From Patagioenas fasciata (lineage: Eukaryota; Chordata; Aves; Columbiformes; Columbidae): a stretch of 64,000 nt of DNA. Position numbers and translations under genes: made by a program. The stretch is taken from positions 18,806,867 to 18,870,866 of the forward strand of contig NC_092525.1 of NCBI RefSeq assembly GCF_037038585.1, given 5' to 3'. Under the pieces are notes generated by a model. The model worked only from the letters and a program-made list of their open reading frames with translations, did no database searches and was not told the origin of the DNA. Below, piece by piece: positions 1-22,925 of the stretch; the stretch's first letter is position 1; the number at the start of each line of letters is the position of its first letter.

Positions 1-1257
1 TGGGAAAGGAGACTTTAGGGAAAACACCACAGTTTTCAAGGCTTGGGATAAAATAATGAAAATTGACCAAAGCTTTTAAAAGACCGCGGTTGGAATGAGC
101 TGAAGGTCAGTTGAAAAAGTGGTTATCAGGGGAGGGGATGGATGTGATTGTTTTCCCCTCCCAGTGAGCCATAAAAGAAGGAGAGAGTTTGGATATCTGA
201 TACCTCCAGGTCCGTCTCTAATGGAAATGCTGGCAGGAAGCTCACAGCATTTATTAAACAGCAATAAGCAGCTTTAATAAAATCAGTAGCTGCACAACTT
301 TATTACTGCTGTTTAAAAAGATGCCTGAAATGGCTGCTTAAGTACTGCTGTAAGGGTTGCAAACTTACGCTGAAAGTGATTGTCTTCTTTATTAAGTGGT
401 ATTGGGTTAATTGTTCAGATTTCTCGCGAGCCCGCCGCTCTCTCCGCCAGCCATGTGGCTCCCCACGCCTCTGGGATGTTTTCCATGCGAGCAGCCCCCG
501 TCTCCAGCCCCCTCTGCCGCTTCATGTAAATAACTTTGCAGAAAGGGCGACGGCAGAGGGCTGAGCATGGCGGCAGGAGGCCAGCCCGAATCTCCGTCAG
601 CGCAACCACGAGCTGATGGGCTTCAGGGGGAGTTGGTCCCTCTCGAACACACACAAACCACTTCCAGATCCCAGCTCTCTGCTCAAGGAGCCTCAGGCAG
701 GCAGCAAACATGGGAGATTCAGCCTGGGGCGCAATAAAATGCTGGTGCCGTAGGCTCTCCATCATTGTAAGCCACGTGGTGAAGCGCTGGGATGGAGGGT
801 GAATTTTAAACAGGCATCTGGACTACGTAGCATTTCGCTTTCAGAGGTGTGCAAAGATTTACCTCCCTTTTCTCATCATACCTTTTTACCTGCTGCCTCC
901 ACCACCTCCGCTCTTCCCACACGACAACATGTTTTGCATCCCCAAGTCTATTCCCGCTCCACTTTGGCACGTGCTGTTGAGTACCAGAGGTGCAGAGGGC
1001 AGCCTGCCGAGGGGATGGATCCAGCTCACCTTTCTGAGTGCTGATGGGCGATGGCAGTGGGGTTCCTGTGGCTCATCTGGTCTCCGCATTTTAATTTTGG
1101 ATCTGCTCAGCTGTTCTGCCTCTTGGACCAGCCCAACATGTGTCCACACCGGCTTGGGTCCCAGCTATTTCCAAGGGGTGCCATGGGGCGCTGGGCCATG
1201 GTGGCTGCGCGATGCCAGATGCACCCAGGAAAGCAACTGGTGGGCTCCCGGGGTGCA

Positions 1258-1350
1258 GATCATAGAATCGTAAAATCATAGAATAGTTTGGGTTGGAAAG
1301 GACCTTCAAAGGTCATCAAGTCCAACCCCCCTGCCATGAGCAGATCTCTG
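1258..1350 (-). mobile_element. CR1 LINE 3' end fragment
   Basis: The sequence begins with repeated ATCATAGAATC-like units, then GTTTGGGTTGGAAAGGACCT and TCAAGTCCAACCCCCCTGCC, the reverse complement of the standard avian CR1 3' terminus. It is about 90 bases long, so heavily 5' truncated. Confidence 0.9.
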
Positions 1351-3295
1351 CAGAAACCCTGTTTGCTCTCACTCTGGAAAAAAAAAACTCATGACAACTT
1401 CTTGCAATGCCAACTGGGACTTTAAACTGCTTTTATTTAGTTATCTATTTACTCCCACAAAGTTTTCAAGCTTCTTTTCTCCTCCTGGAGGGAAACTCCT
1501 TCCCATGCCTGTGCCAGCCGATCGCAGCCCACTGCCGCACAAGGGAGATCCCACCCATGTGGATGTCCCCAGTAGACTGGAAACGGCTTATTTTTCTTCC
1601 TTTGCAGTGAAAACAGAATTGAGAAATCAGTATAACAAATATTCCCCGAGAGGCTATATTTATTCCTGGTATGTCCACTTGCAATAATAGCTGGGCTGGG
1701 TGTTGTGCAATCCAGCAGATTGCCTGGACAGAACAGGTTTGGGTGTAACCCTTTGGGTACCAAGGGTGAGCTTCATCCTTGAGGCTGTGCAGGTCCATAG
1801 GGCAAAATCCCCCCCAACAACAGCAGCAATTTAAGGCCATGACCTTGTGCGAGGATCTTGGGCCATGCCCAGGTGAAACCCAGCCTCATTTTCCCCATTT
1901 CCTACCTTGTGTCCCCCCATTGGGCGAAGCAATCAGAAGCCACTCATAGCTCCATCAAGCACCAACCCATAATTAATCAATTTGCTTGTTTAGACTCCAT
2001 CCATAGTTCCTGATTAAAAGCTTATTTAGGGCAACTCAGCCTTGAAGACCTTCTTCAGCTCCGTGGGGATTACACCCAGGAACAACTGTAGGTCTTATGT
2101 GTATAACTGCAATAAGGAAATGCTACAAATAAAACCTTCCTGCTGCATCTTTCCAGTGGGTAAATTAAACAATTCTTTTAGGCTTACTTTAAAATCAGTG
2201 CCATATAGAAATATTTATATTTTTCCATTGTGCTGCTTTGTCTAGAGAACACAAACCACAGAATACGCTCAGAAAAGATGCACAAGGGTGACTAAACCAG
2301 AAGAATTTGACAGAAAATAAGCCAACGTGCTGTTAAGTTTGTTTTCAACCCCAAGCACAGTAATTGCCTGTGAAAGCAGAAAGCTGTCGACATGGAGTCA
2401 GGGCCCTGTGTGGTGTGGGACGCTGGAGCCGTGTGGGAAAGGCGGAATTTGATGGGAAAGGCGGCGTTTAACCAGCTGCTGAAATGGGGGGGTTATTTTT
2501 CATTCCTCGGGTGAGAAGTTAACCGTTCCGTGCCTTGGCGAGCACTCTGCAAGGACAAACCGCTGCTGTTTCTCTACACGTCCAGGCTGTTTTGCTTCCT
2601 GCAAAGGCAAAACTTTTCTGCTTTTCTTCAAACTTAATCTGTTAAAATTACACTTGGGAGCTGCAGGAGCGCAGTGAGCCTGCGGGAGCACCAGCAGCTC
2701 TGTTCTGCAGACAGTCATGAAATGTGATTTTTTCCTGCAAACATGAACGTTTTGGTTGCATTGCATGTGAAGTGATGGGAAAGGTGCTGGTGCCGCTCTG
2801 TGATGTGAGTCCCTGGTGAAAACCCCCATCAGAGCCCTGTCCTGATGGGATGCCGCTGTTTTTCAGGATTTTCTTTCCCAGCACTGCGAGAGGTTCACAG
2901 CCTGGCTGTGGGGTGTCGAGCGGTGTCTGAACCCCTCTGCCTTTGCAAGCACCAAGTTATTGCAAATTCAGTGCAGAGGCTGAGGGGTTTTTCCCCTCCC
3001 TGCTGCCAGCCTGGGGGTGCAGCAATCCAGGATGCTCGACAAGAACCCCAGCACAGGGATGGGCTCTCTGCAAGTGTGCATGGATAACCTTGCTGCAAAA
3101 GGTGGGTCAGGCATCCTCCACCCATGCCGCGCCAACCACCTTCCCGCTGCCACCTCAGTCCATTCGGCATCTCCCAGGGACACAGCGGGTGGGTGGGAGC
3201 AACATGAGCTGTGGGAGAAGGAGAAAGGGCCAAGGGGCTGTTTGTGCTCCACGCGTGGGAACAGGGCTTCGGCAGGGTTAATTACAGACATTGAG

Positions 3296-3445
3296 ACCTT
3301 CTGCGGCGTCTACTAAAGATGCTGCTCGAGTGGCAGCAGCTGCCGGCGTTTCCGCGGGAGAGGCGCTCAGCAGCATCACTAATGCGTTCGGCTGGGGAGG
3401 CGCAGCATGCGGAGGGCGAGCGCCGGCTGCAGCCTGCAGCACCAG
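3296..3445 (+). promoter_or_regulatory. Candidate GC-rich untranslated first exon or promoter of KANK4
   Basis: A compact GC- and CpG-rich block stands out from AT-rich flanks and ends in a good donor, CACCAG|GTACTA at 3446. It lies 3.3 kb upstream of the ATG exon on the same strand, so it could be a 5' untranslated exon spliced to 6778. No TATA box is obvious. This is inference; the true promoter may lie left of the window. Confidence 0.3.
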
Positions 3446-5931
3446 GTACTATAAGAACCATATCGCTGATAATTGACTGTCTTTTCAATATTTTTTCCTG
3501 ATAAAGGAGGCAGCCTCATGGTAGCCCAAGCGGCACTTGGTGCTTTGTGTTTGATGGAAAAGTTATCTACGCTGCGGGAAGTAACTTGTTTTTATGCAGC
3601 GGGCTTCGGCTGTCCTCAGAAAGGTCGTATGAGATCGATGGGCTGCTTTATTAGAAAATTAACTCCTCTTTTGTGTGGCTTCTTTTAAACTTGTATTTGC
3701 TTTCCAAGCAAGGTCACTGCTCAGCTGAGCGACTTTTACAGCTGGAAAAGGTACGTTCACTGCTCCGAACCCTTTGCTGCCTCAGAAAAGATGCCTTGGA
3801 GGGAGGCAAGTTGCGTTTGTAGGTGGGAGCATGAGACGGTAACACGACAAGATGCTTTTCTAACAATAGTTTTTCCTTTCGCCACGAAGTACTAAAGTCA
3901 TTGCTGCAGTGCAGGAGAACATGACGGGCAGAGCTCAAAAAAAATGTTGTATTATAGCTAATGAGACTGTGCTAACGTGCTGCTCAGCAGGAGTGAATTA
4001 TCTTCTTATTTATAGGCACTGAGTTAACTGTTGCAATTTAAAATTACTAGCAAGATGCTCTCAGAGAATGAAATTCATCTGTATTAGTCTTTGCGGTTAA
4101 GTTAATTTGTTCTTTAAATCTTGTGGGGTGTAATGCAGGCTGGGCTGGATGGGGTAGGGGGCGAGCGCTGACATTTCCCAGCAAGTGGGACAGAGTAAAA
4201 GAAGAGGTTAAATTTGACTGTAAAGAGCCAGCGTTTGAGACAGGGCTAGTTAAAAAGACGGCACATTGTCCTTGCAAATGAGCTGCCCCAGGGAATAAAA
4301 TGACTTTGTGCTGTTGCTTTCTCATACATTTGCCTTCTTGATTTCCATTTCTGTACGTATTTATTCCTGCCTTGAGAAAAGCACTGTGATTTCAGTCAAG
4401 GTAAAAATCAGCAATGCTGTGCATGTGGCGATGTCACCTGCCTGCAGAGGAAAATAAGTAATCTTCAGTTTTATGCAATAGGGGAAAACTCAACCAATAC
4501 AAAAGCTGAGAGAGGGTCAGCATAACAGGTATCAGCAGGATGGAGACCCACCCAAAAGCACTGCCCTGCCCCAAAAAGTGGGCTGGCCCCTCTGCTAATA
4601 GGTACGCTTCTTACCAGAAGATTACTTAATATTTTTTAATCTAATTTTTGTCAGAGACAGGCATCAGAGAGCACCTGTGGGGCCCAAGGAGCCCCAGTTT
4701 TGGCTCAAAGCCATCAGCCCCGTGCCTGAGGTACCCCAGGGGGGATGGGAGAACATCAGCAAGCTGGTAGGATACGTTCAGCATCCTTTTATGAGGCAAT
4801 TTTGAAGTAGATTGGTCAAAAGAGAAAAGTCATAGTATCAATTTGGGCTGCAGAGTTGCAACCCAGCCAGCTTATAAATGAACCAATCAGATGTAATTAC
4901 CTAGATTTTAAAAAGCATCCTATTTACTGGCTGCCCCTCCCACCCCTCTAAGTAACCTAGAAGAGTGAAGCGTAGCTGGTCAAACCGTACCTGAGATCCA
5001 TAAGTGCTCCATAATCAACTGTAATTGGAAAAATAAAAACCAAACCGAAACAAAAACCAAAAAAGAACCCCAACAAACAACATATGAGAAAGAGGTTTGA
5101 CACGTGGTGTTCATTGGCAGGAGGAGACAGAAGAAATTGCCCTTTATCAAAGAAGTGCAGTTAACTGGAGATCACACCGGGGACACTGGCTGAGGTGTTT
5201 CAGAAGCTGTGTTTTTTGAGTGGCAATGGCTCTGGGCTGGGCAGGTGTCGGTGTGTTCGTCCAGCTGCACAAGCATTGAGAAGGTACCAACCTTGGAGAT
5301 GCTTTTGAGAGTTTTGATGTTCTTCTTGGGGTTGGGACCCTCCCAACTTTCCATCAGGGCTATACATGAACCATAAACTTGTCTAACTGAATAACAAAAT
5401 GAATAGCTTATTTGAAAGGTTTTGATCTTTCAAAGTGTCTGTCTTATGGTAACAATACAGCAGGATTTGAATTCATTTTCCTGTTGGTCTTTGTTGTACT
5501 TAAACTATGTCATGTCAGTGGTTCTAGAGGAGAATGAGAGCAGCACCTCTCTGTATCCTAACCTGTATGGCATATCCAGTTATCTTGCCAGATAAGCTGC
5601 TGCGGGACCATCTCTGGCCAGGAACCAAATTAAATACTTGAAGGAAAATTGTAAACAAGCAACCTGCCTTCCAAGAAACCCCCACGTTTTCTCTCGTAGC
5701 AGGAATTAGAAAACAAACCTTCTCACTCTGAGCAATGTGGCTCCTCTGATGCTGCTCAGGAAGCCTCTCCCGGTGATTTCCAGCTGCCTCAACCTCCTTC
5801 TCCCTTGCCTACCTCCTCCCCATGGCTGTCCAAAGAGCACCGAGGAGAGAAGCTTCACCCAGGACTTTTCTTGGTTGTTCCCAGCCTTAATCTCCTCTCA
5901 TGCTCCAGGAAGGTCTCTCCCATGTCCACAT

Positions 5932-6073
5932 AGAATCACAGAATCATTTCAGTTGGAAGAGACCCTCAAGATCACTGAGTCAAACCATAACGTAACCTAA
6001 CTCTAGCACTAACCCATGTCTCTCAGAACCTCATCTAAATGCCTTTTAAACCCCTCCAGAGATGGTGACTCCA
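5932..6073 (-). mobile_element. CR1 LINE 3' end fragment, older subtype
   Basis: Starts CATAGAATCACAGAATCATT, then TTGGAAGAGACCCTCAAGAT, CTCTAGCACTAACCCATGTC and CTCCAGAGATGGTGACTCCA. This is the CR1 subtype with the 'accataacctaactctagcac' type of core. The match fades after about 6073. Confidence 0.87.
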
Positions 6074-6303
6074 CATGATGGGAAAGAGCTGGAAGGCAAT
6101 ACAGACTGGGCTGGATGTGAAGTTCACGATGTAGGTTGTGGTAGATCTCCCCCTGAAGATCTTCCCTGATATGAAAGCAATTTGTCTGTATTTCAGTGCA
6201 ATTTGGTGAAGGTTCTTCATAACAGTATGGACATGCTCTGAAATAATGAGCTTAATTTGATGAAGATTTAACATAAATTTTGAATCTTTAGTTGTTACAG
6301 TTG

Positions 6304-6343
6304 GTTTTGTTTGTTTGTTTGTTGGGTTTGTTTGTTTGTTTTA
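6304..6343 (+). repeat. (GTTT)n microsatellite
   Basis: About ten GTTT units interrupted once by GTTGG. Lies in non-coding DNA 430 bases upstream of the first KANK4 coding exon. Confidence 0.9.
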
Positions 6344-6777
6344 AATGACAAGGCAGCCATTTCTGCATGTAGCTTAAGCCCCTTGCTGTTTTCAGAGATG
6401 ATATAATGTTTGATATATCCAACTTACAGGAGTCAATGAAGAGTCCCTGTGCCATCCATCTCAAGCCAAACAGAAATTATCCTAAACACCTCTCCTTTCT
6501 CTTTTGCAGTCAAAGCCATCTGTAATGCAGGGGATGTTTTATAAGCACCAGCTACCTGGGATGTGTCTGCGAAGCACAAGTTATTGCCACTGGAAAAGGA
6601 GCTATTGATTTAAGCAGCTTGAAAGTGCTTAGCAGACGTGGTCACGCTGCAGAATATAAGAAAGAAAAGGTGGGGGTGGCCTGTGAAGAGGTGTAAGGCT
6701 TTAAGGAGAGATTAAGTTCAGATTATTGAGCTTTTTTTTTTTTTAATTTAAAGTATCTGTTTCTTTTTTTTTTCAAG

Positions 6778-6842
6778 GGTGAAACGACTTGTCTGTCCTT
6801 GCTTGTCAGAGGATGTTTAACTGACAGTGAATAGAGCACACG

Positions 6843-6858
<16 letters not shown>
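6778..6858 (+). CDS. KANK4: KANK4 coding exon 1 (5' UTR end plus 16 coding bases)
   Basis: A long T-rich tract ending in TTTCAAG gives an acceptor at 6776-6777. The ATG is at 6843-6845, followed by codons for EKAD and one G at 6858, then the donor GTATGG. That G joins CA of the next exon to make Ala, giving [15 protein letters not shown], which aligns with the human start MEKTDAKDQ. This decides the start: the frame upstream in the next exon is intron read-through. The coding part begins at 6843; 6778-6842 is inferred untranslated exon, and its 5' edge is less sure. Confidence 0.88.
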
Positions 6859-17570
<10,712 letters not shown>

Positions 17571-19140
17571 CCGGGCCAGGAGAAGATATTGGGATGGTGA
17601 ATGGGGAACAAACAGCTCCTGCTTGTAAACAGCACTGCTCCCAGGGCCAGCATTGTGGGTTTCCTTATGTATGGGGTGATGAACCCTGCCAATTATCTGC
17701 ATACATTCCCCATGTCTAATTCTCCTTGTTAAGCCTGCTTAACGCCCCTAATCCGTGCACATTGCCACAGGTGACACCAAGCTCTCCTATACGCTCTTCC
17801 TGTATATATTTGGCAGGTGAGCAACCAAAACAAAGGAGAAAAGCACATTAGCAGAACAATACTTAATCTTTTGTAACCTTAGATTATGGTTGTCCTTTTA
17901 ATTGACTACTTAACTGTATCTCATTTAACTTGTAAGTTTGTGTCCTAATATTTATTATTAGCTCTCCTGTACGTAGTGGCAGGCAGTGATTATTCAGTAT
18001 ATGTAACAACAAACACAAGCTGAATGGATTATGTAAAGTGTAAAATCCTATTTATGTTTGCTTATGTGGGTTTGGTGCAAGAATTAATGCTCTAGGAAAA
18101 TGAGTATACCAGACCCAAACACACAGACATTGTTTTGCCTCTATTTAGAATTACCATATGGCTCCTATTTTCCCTAATTAAGTTAGAACTAGCGAGGAAG
18201 TGCAGCCCGTTGACATGCACCGTGCATCCGCACACGTGGTGCTTGGGCACAGCGGGTCAGGTTATCTGAGCACGGCACGAAGAGATCACAACAGCTTCCC
18301 ATCCCTGGGTGTGTTAGCGTTATCCCAGGGGTTCAGGAGTGACTCTGCTGGCAGACGCCTTTTGTGCAAACCGCTGCTCTGCGTTTTTCCCTCATGCTCA
18401 ACTTTCATTTGCCCAAAATACGCCCGTGTAAATCCAGATTCAGTTGCTGGAGTTGGCCAGTGCCAGGGCCTCCCCTGCCATGCGGCACCCATAGGGTCTG
18501 TCCAGCATCATCTCAAATCATGCATGGTGCAGGTTTTTTTTCTTAAACCCACTGGTAAAGAGGGAGGGAGGGCAAAAGCCTTACTTTTCCAAATGTGTTT
18601 ACACTGTTATTAAGTCACTATGTACTTAGAAATGCCATTTCATGAGGTGGTGCTGCATCAGGACCCAGTGGATGCTCTCCGCAGGCTTTGGTGGACCTGG
18701 ATGCTGTCAGCAGTTGAGCTGGTGGCATAAAAACAGTTCTACTTCCCACCACTAAAAGCGAATCTCCCTAGTTAGCTAATTACTTTCTGTGTTAGTAAGC
18801 AGAAGTTAATCCTGGACTACATTGGCTGCTTCTAAGTCAATTCACATGGTGATGAAGGCTCTCCTGACCTGTCTTCTCGGCTTCCCTCGTGTTTGCAATA
18901 CGTGGCAAAACCATTGCTGAGTCCCTGTCCTCACGCTGGTGACACTTACTGCCTTGCAGGAGGGAAGGACCCCCCTGCCCTCTGTTTTCCACCGAAATCT
19001 GCTGTCTGATCCCTTTTCTTTGTTTTCCTTATGTTTTTATTTGGAAGAACTCATCATCTCGCATGTCTCACTGCCTTTTTTTAACTCTGTCCCAAGGTAC
19101 AGTTACCTACTTTATGTATAAATAAACGCGAGTTAAACCT
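17571..19140 (+). other. KANK4: KANK4 3' UTR (inferred)
   Basis: AT-rich sequence after the stop with no splice-linked coding signal. The first AATAAA on this strand after the stop is at 19121-19126, followed by a GT-rich stretch (CTGTGTTTGC at about 19145), so the UTR is inferred as about 1.57 kb. The end is a prediction. Confidence 0.7.
19121..19126 (+). terminator. KANK4: Polyadenylation signal AATAAA for KANK4
   Basis: A perfect AATAAA lies within TATAAATAAACG, with a GT-rich element about 20 bases downstream. No other AATAAA or ATTAAA was seen on this strand between 17571 and here. Cleavage near 19140 is inferred. Confidence 0.65.
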
Positions 19141-20194
19141 TTACCTGTGTTTGCTCCCATCCTGTCCCCATTGCCATGGTGCTCTGCTGGCGCAAGGCAG
19201 CGGGGATGCTCTGAGAGACGGACAGACAGACCCCTAAAAGCAACAGGGCAGGGAAGGACAGCCCCCAGTGACTGCACATACAGGCACGTCATTAAATCAG
19301 TCATTTCTGAGGTGTTTCTTCAGATCGCTGATCCCCCCCAGGAGGTCCCAGGGACTGCACAGACATGATGGGGTGGGGTTTTTTTTTTTCAGGAACAGCC
19401 CCAATTTACATTCCTGGGTGCTGAGCACCTAATGCCAGTGTGAGCACCCATTGCATCTCAAACCGTCTCCTCCTACAGACTCCGAGGGACCATGGATGGT
19501 TCGACGCTGCCCTTAGCATCTCCCAGTGCCCACCATCACTGGATGCCACAAAACCAATTAAAAAGATCATCTGTAGGATCTCAGTGCCACAAAGAGCCCA
19601 AGAGCCATTCTTAATTTATATATTTCAATATCATGGTAGAGATCAAACTAAATATAGCAAGCAAAACTACATCCCCAGTGAGAGCACTGTACAATACAAA
19701 TGGAGACAATTAAGTCACAGCAAGGAAAGAAATTAATCTAATGATCTTTACAGGCTCACCATCGAGGAGCTGATTAGCTGTGAAGGGAAAGGATGACAAG
19801 AAATTCAGCTGAACACGATTTTTCCACTCTCCTTATGGCCATTTCTAGTGTGTCCCTTTCTTTTGCTGCAAGGAGGGAGTGGGGACTCTGATGATCTCAT
19901 CCAAAGCACCTCTATGGTCATGGGGGACCACATCACTCTAAGAAGCCCTCAGCATTCACACTGGGACTGCAACCAGGATGACTTCCAGTGATTCTCTGTT
20001 TTTTTCCTTCTAATTTACTGATAACCTTCAGAAAATCCCTCCAGCAACCAGTGTCCCCTGACCCACATGAGCCCGTCAGGTGTCCCCAGGGATGCCAGGA
20101 CTGCCTGAGCTGGACACCGGGGATGGTGGTGCCAAAGGGGAGATGCCAGAGGAGCAACAGCCACCTCCACCCAAGGTCCATCCTGGGGAGAAGG

Positions 20195-20343
20195 GGACCC
20201 TGGATGCCTGGAGACATCCCAGGCCAGGCTGGACAGGGCTCTGAGCAACCTCTGCTGGGTGAAGATGTCCCTGCTCATGGCAGGGGAGTTGGACTGGATG
20301 AGCTTTGAACGTCCCTTCAACCCAAACCATTTCCTGATTCCAT
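20195..20343 (+). mobile_element. CR1 LINE 3' end fragment
   Basis: Contains GGAGACATCCCAGGCCAGGC, GAAGATGTCCCTGCTCATGG and TTCAACCCAAACCATTTCCT, then GATTCCATG. Only the last ~150 bases of CR1 remain. It is more diverged than the copies at 16870 and 22618. Confidence 0.92.
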
Positions 20344-22617
20344 GCCCCATCCCTGGAGGCATCATCTGCAACCAGCAGGCTCCAGCTCCACAAAAAAACT
20401 GATTTTGAAGCAACTGTATGAACACACAGTGTGTGACCATGCAGGGACTGCTCTGGAGCACAGACCCCCAGGGGATCGGAGCCTCTGGCTTCCCCAGGGC
20501 TGTGCCTGTCACTTGGGGCCCCACTTTGTCCCCAGATGTGCCCTGGCTGACCTTGCTGGCACTGGCCCCATCCAGGGCCACGTGAGATCCTCTTGCCCCG
20601 GCCAGCTGCCCCGTGTGTGGTTTGGGGTTCACGCCCATGCCAGATACAACACACAAAAGAAACAGCCCACGGCTTCCCCCGCTCTTTACCGAAAACCAGA
20701 TGATCCCAAATCATTCCTCCCAGCGCTCATGAGCTGCCAAGATGCTGGAGCGATGCCTCCCAGGGGGCACCGGCGTTGTAAGACAATATCCAGAAATTTT
20801 AGGGGGAGGGACACATGGAGATGCAGCCATGCTGTGACCCCCAAAGCGGGACGGCCCCCGCACTGCCCTGACATCAGTGGTAAGATATGCAAGGAATGAC
20901 AGCGCCGGTTCCATGGCAAAATGTGCAGCCCCTGTGATCCGGCAGGCCCGGACAAAAGGCTGCCTTGTGCTCAGCACCGGGTCTGGGCGTGGGTAAAAAC
21001 ACGCCAGGTCCTGCGTGAGGAACTTCGGGGCTCTGGATGGGAAAAGAAATGGCAAAGTTGCCCCTGTCTCTGCTGCAGAGACGCAGATTGTTCCTCATCA
21101 TCGGCCTGAGACCGTATAAAGCAGAAAAGGGGAAGAAATAATTGCAGTAATTTGCTAACATTGTCCAGGCTCCATTAAATGTTGCAGTTAGCTTTTGTTA
21201 AGGGTTGATGCATTTTTTGTGCTATAAATATGAAGGAACCTCAGCCCATGGTGCAGGGAGAACCTCAGTCCCTTCAGCAGGAGCCCTGGGCAACAGGGGC
21301 ACAGGGAGAGCAGGGCAAGAAACATCCGTCAGCCTCCGAAATGGGGCTGTGGCCACGTTCAAAGTGCAGGGAGAGCGCAGAACACCTCCAGCCCAATGTG
21401 AACAGAGACCTGCACCACTGATGAACACAACCTCTGTGGTTAATTAAATTAACAAGCTGTCCCTGGGAAGAGGGGACATGTCCTGGCTCCAGTCCTGTCC
21501 ATGGCCTCCCCACACCATGTGACAGTGGATGCTGGGATGAGCCTCTTCAGGCTTAACACTGGGGGAGAGGCAAAACTGACAGCCAGCAGCTTTCTGGGGT
21601 CAGAGTCAAAGCACAGAGTACAAAACACAATAAACTCTGCTTTCTCTTTCCTTTCCCAGTCTGGCCCACGCGGGTGACAGAGAAAACCAGCACCTCTTGG
21701 TTTATCACCCAGAAACTGCCCCACCAGCAGCTGGGATGGTGTCAGCTCAGTGACTATCAGCAGAATTCAATATTCTTAGAAGAGATGAACACCCCAGCGG
21801 CAAAGGCAGATTTATTTGCTGCAGGAGAATGAGCTGCTGCAGCAGCAGCGTGTTGGGCACATCCACAGCATCCGCGCTTTGGGGGCTGTGGGGCTGAGCT
21901 GCCCTCGGTCCCCTGTCCCATCCCCATGGCTTGGCATGGGCTGGCTGCTTGGCCCTGCTGTCCCCAGAGACAGAGGACAGTTATCACAGGGCTGTGATCT
22001 TCTTTCCAAGAAATCTCTTGTGGTACCCACGTGCATTCTTTTCATTCCATGTAGCACTTACCTATTTTCAGGGCAAAACGCCAGCTTGGAGGTTTGGGAG
22101 TTTGTCTTTCCAGGTCTGAGCATCCCTTGGGGCAGGCCCTCCGGCAGGGCCACCAGGCTGTAGGCAGTAGAAATACAATATTTTGTCAATTGCTCCATCT
22201 AGTGCCATTTCAGCAGAAAAAGCCGTGGGAGTGCAATGCTCAGAGTCAATGCAGCTTTTCCTGGCTGGTGTCTGCGGCTGTTTGGTGGGGATGTGTCCCC
22301 TCCCTGGTGACATCCCCTGGTCCAACGCTGGTGCCATCAGCCGTGTGCTGTGAGGTAGGATGAAAAGAAGGGTAACAGAAGTACTAATTGATTTCTTAAT
22401 ACTTGAAAATGCTCATAGGGAATATTCTATTTTCAAGGGCAGATATTGTCCTGTAAGCATTCATAAGTCTCATTTTGAGAGAGAGAAACACGATAAATGA
22501 AGCACAGGCTCTCACGGCCCTGTGTCTGCAAGTTAAAAGCAGATTTCAAAACTGTGGCAGGGTGGGCTCAAGCCATCAAGGAGAAGAGGACCAGCTGCCA
22601 TCATGCATCCGAGGGCC

Positions 22618-22925
22618 CCTAAGAAAGACGAGGATAGACATTTTATCAGAGCCTGTTGTGATAAGACCAGAGGTGATGGTTTTAAACTAAAGGAGGGAGA
22701 TTCAGGCTGGACATGAAGAAGAAACTGTTGGTCCTGTGGGTGGTGAGAGCCTGTCCCAGGTTGGCCAGAGAGGTGGTGGATGCCCCATCCCTGGAGACAT
22801 CCCAGGCCAGGCTGGACGGGGCTCTGAGCAACCTGAGCTGGTGAAGATGTCCCTGCTCATGGCAGGGGTGGCACTGGGGGAGCTGGGAAGTCCCTTCAAC
22901 CCAAACTATTCCATGATTCTATGAA
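22618..22925 (+). mobile_element. CR1 LINE 3' end, about 300 bases, young type
   Basis: Contains TTTTAAACTAAAGGAGGGAG, GGTGGTGGATGCCCCATCCC, the 111-base core at 22767-22877, and ends CAACCCAAACTATTCCATGA plus TTCTATGAA, the standard CR1 tail. Confidence 0.93.

Larger units (their letters stand above)
1..6777. other. Non-coding sequence upstream of KANK4
   Basis: No exon of either gene is supported here. Contents: a GC-rich patch at about 420-620 with a near-palindromic TCTCGCGAGC (422-431), a CR1 remnant at 1258-1350, a GC-rich stretch at about 2850-3280, the candidate first exon at 3296-3445, a CR1 remnant at 5932-6073 and a GTTT repeat at 6304-6343. Short open frames are scattered and show no family resemblance. 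Confidence 0.7.

Noticed and set aside
20015-20714. Two overlapping minus-strand open frames of over 200 codons in the intergenic region
   Set aside because: They overlap each other in different frames and partly consist of antisense CR1. No domain, no splice support.
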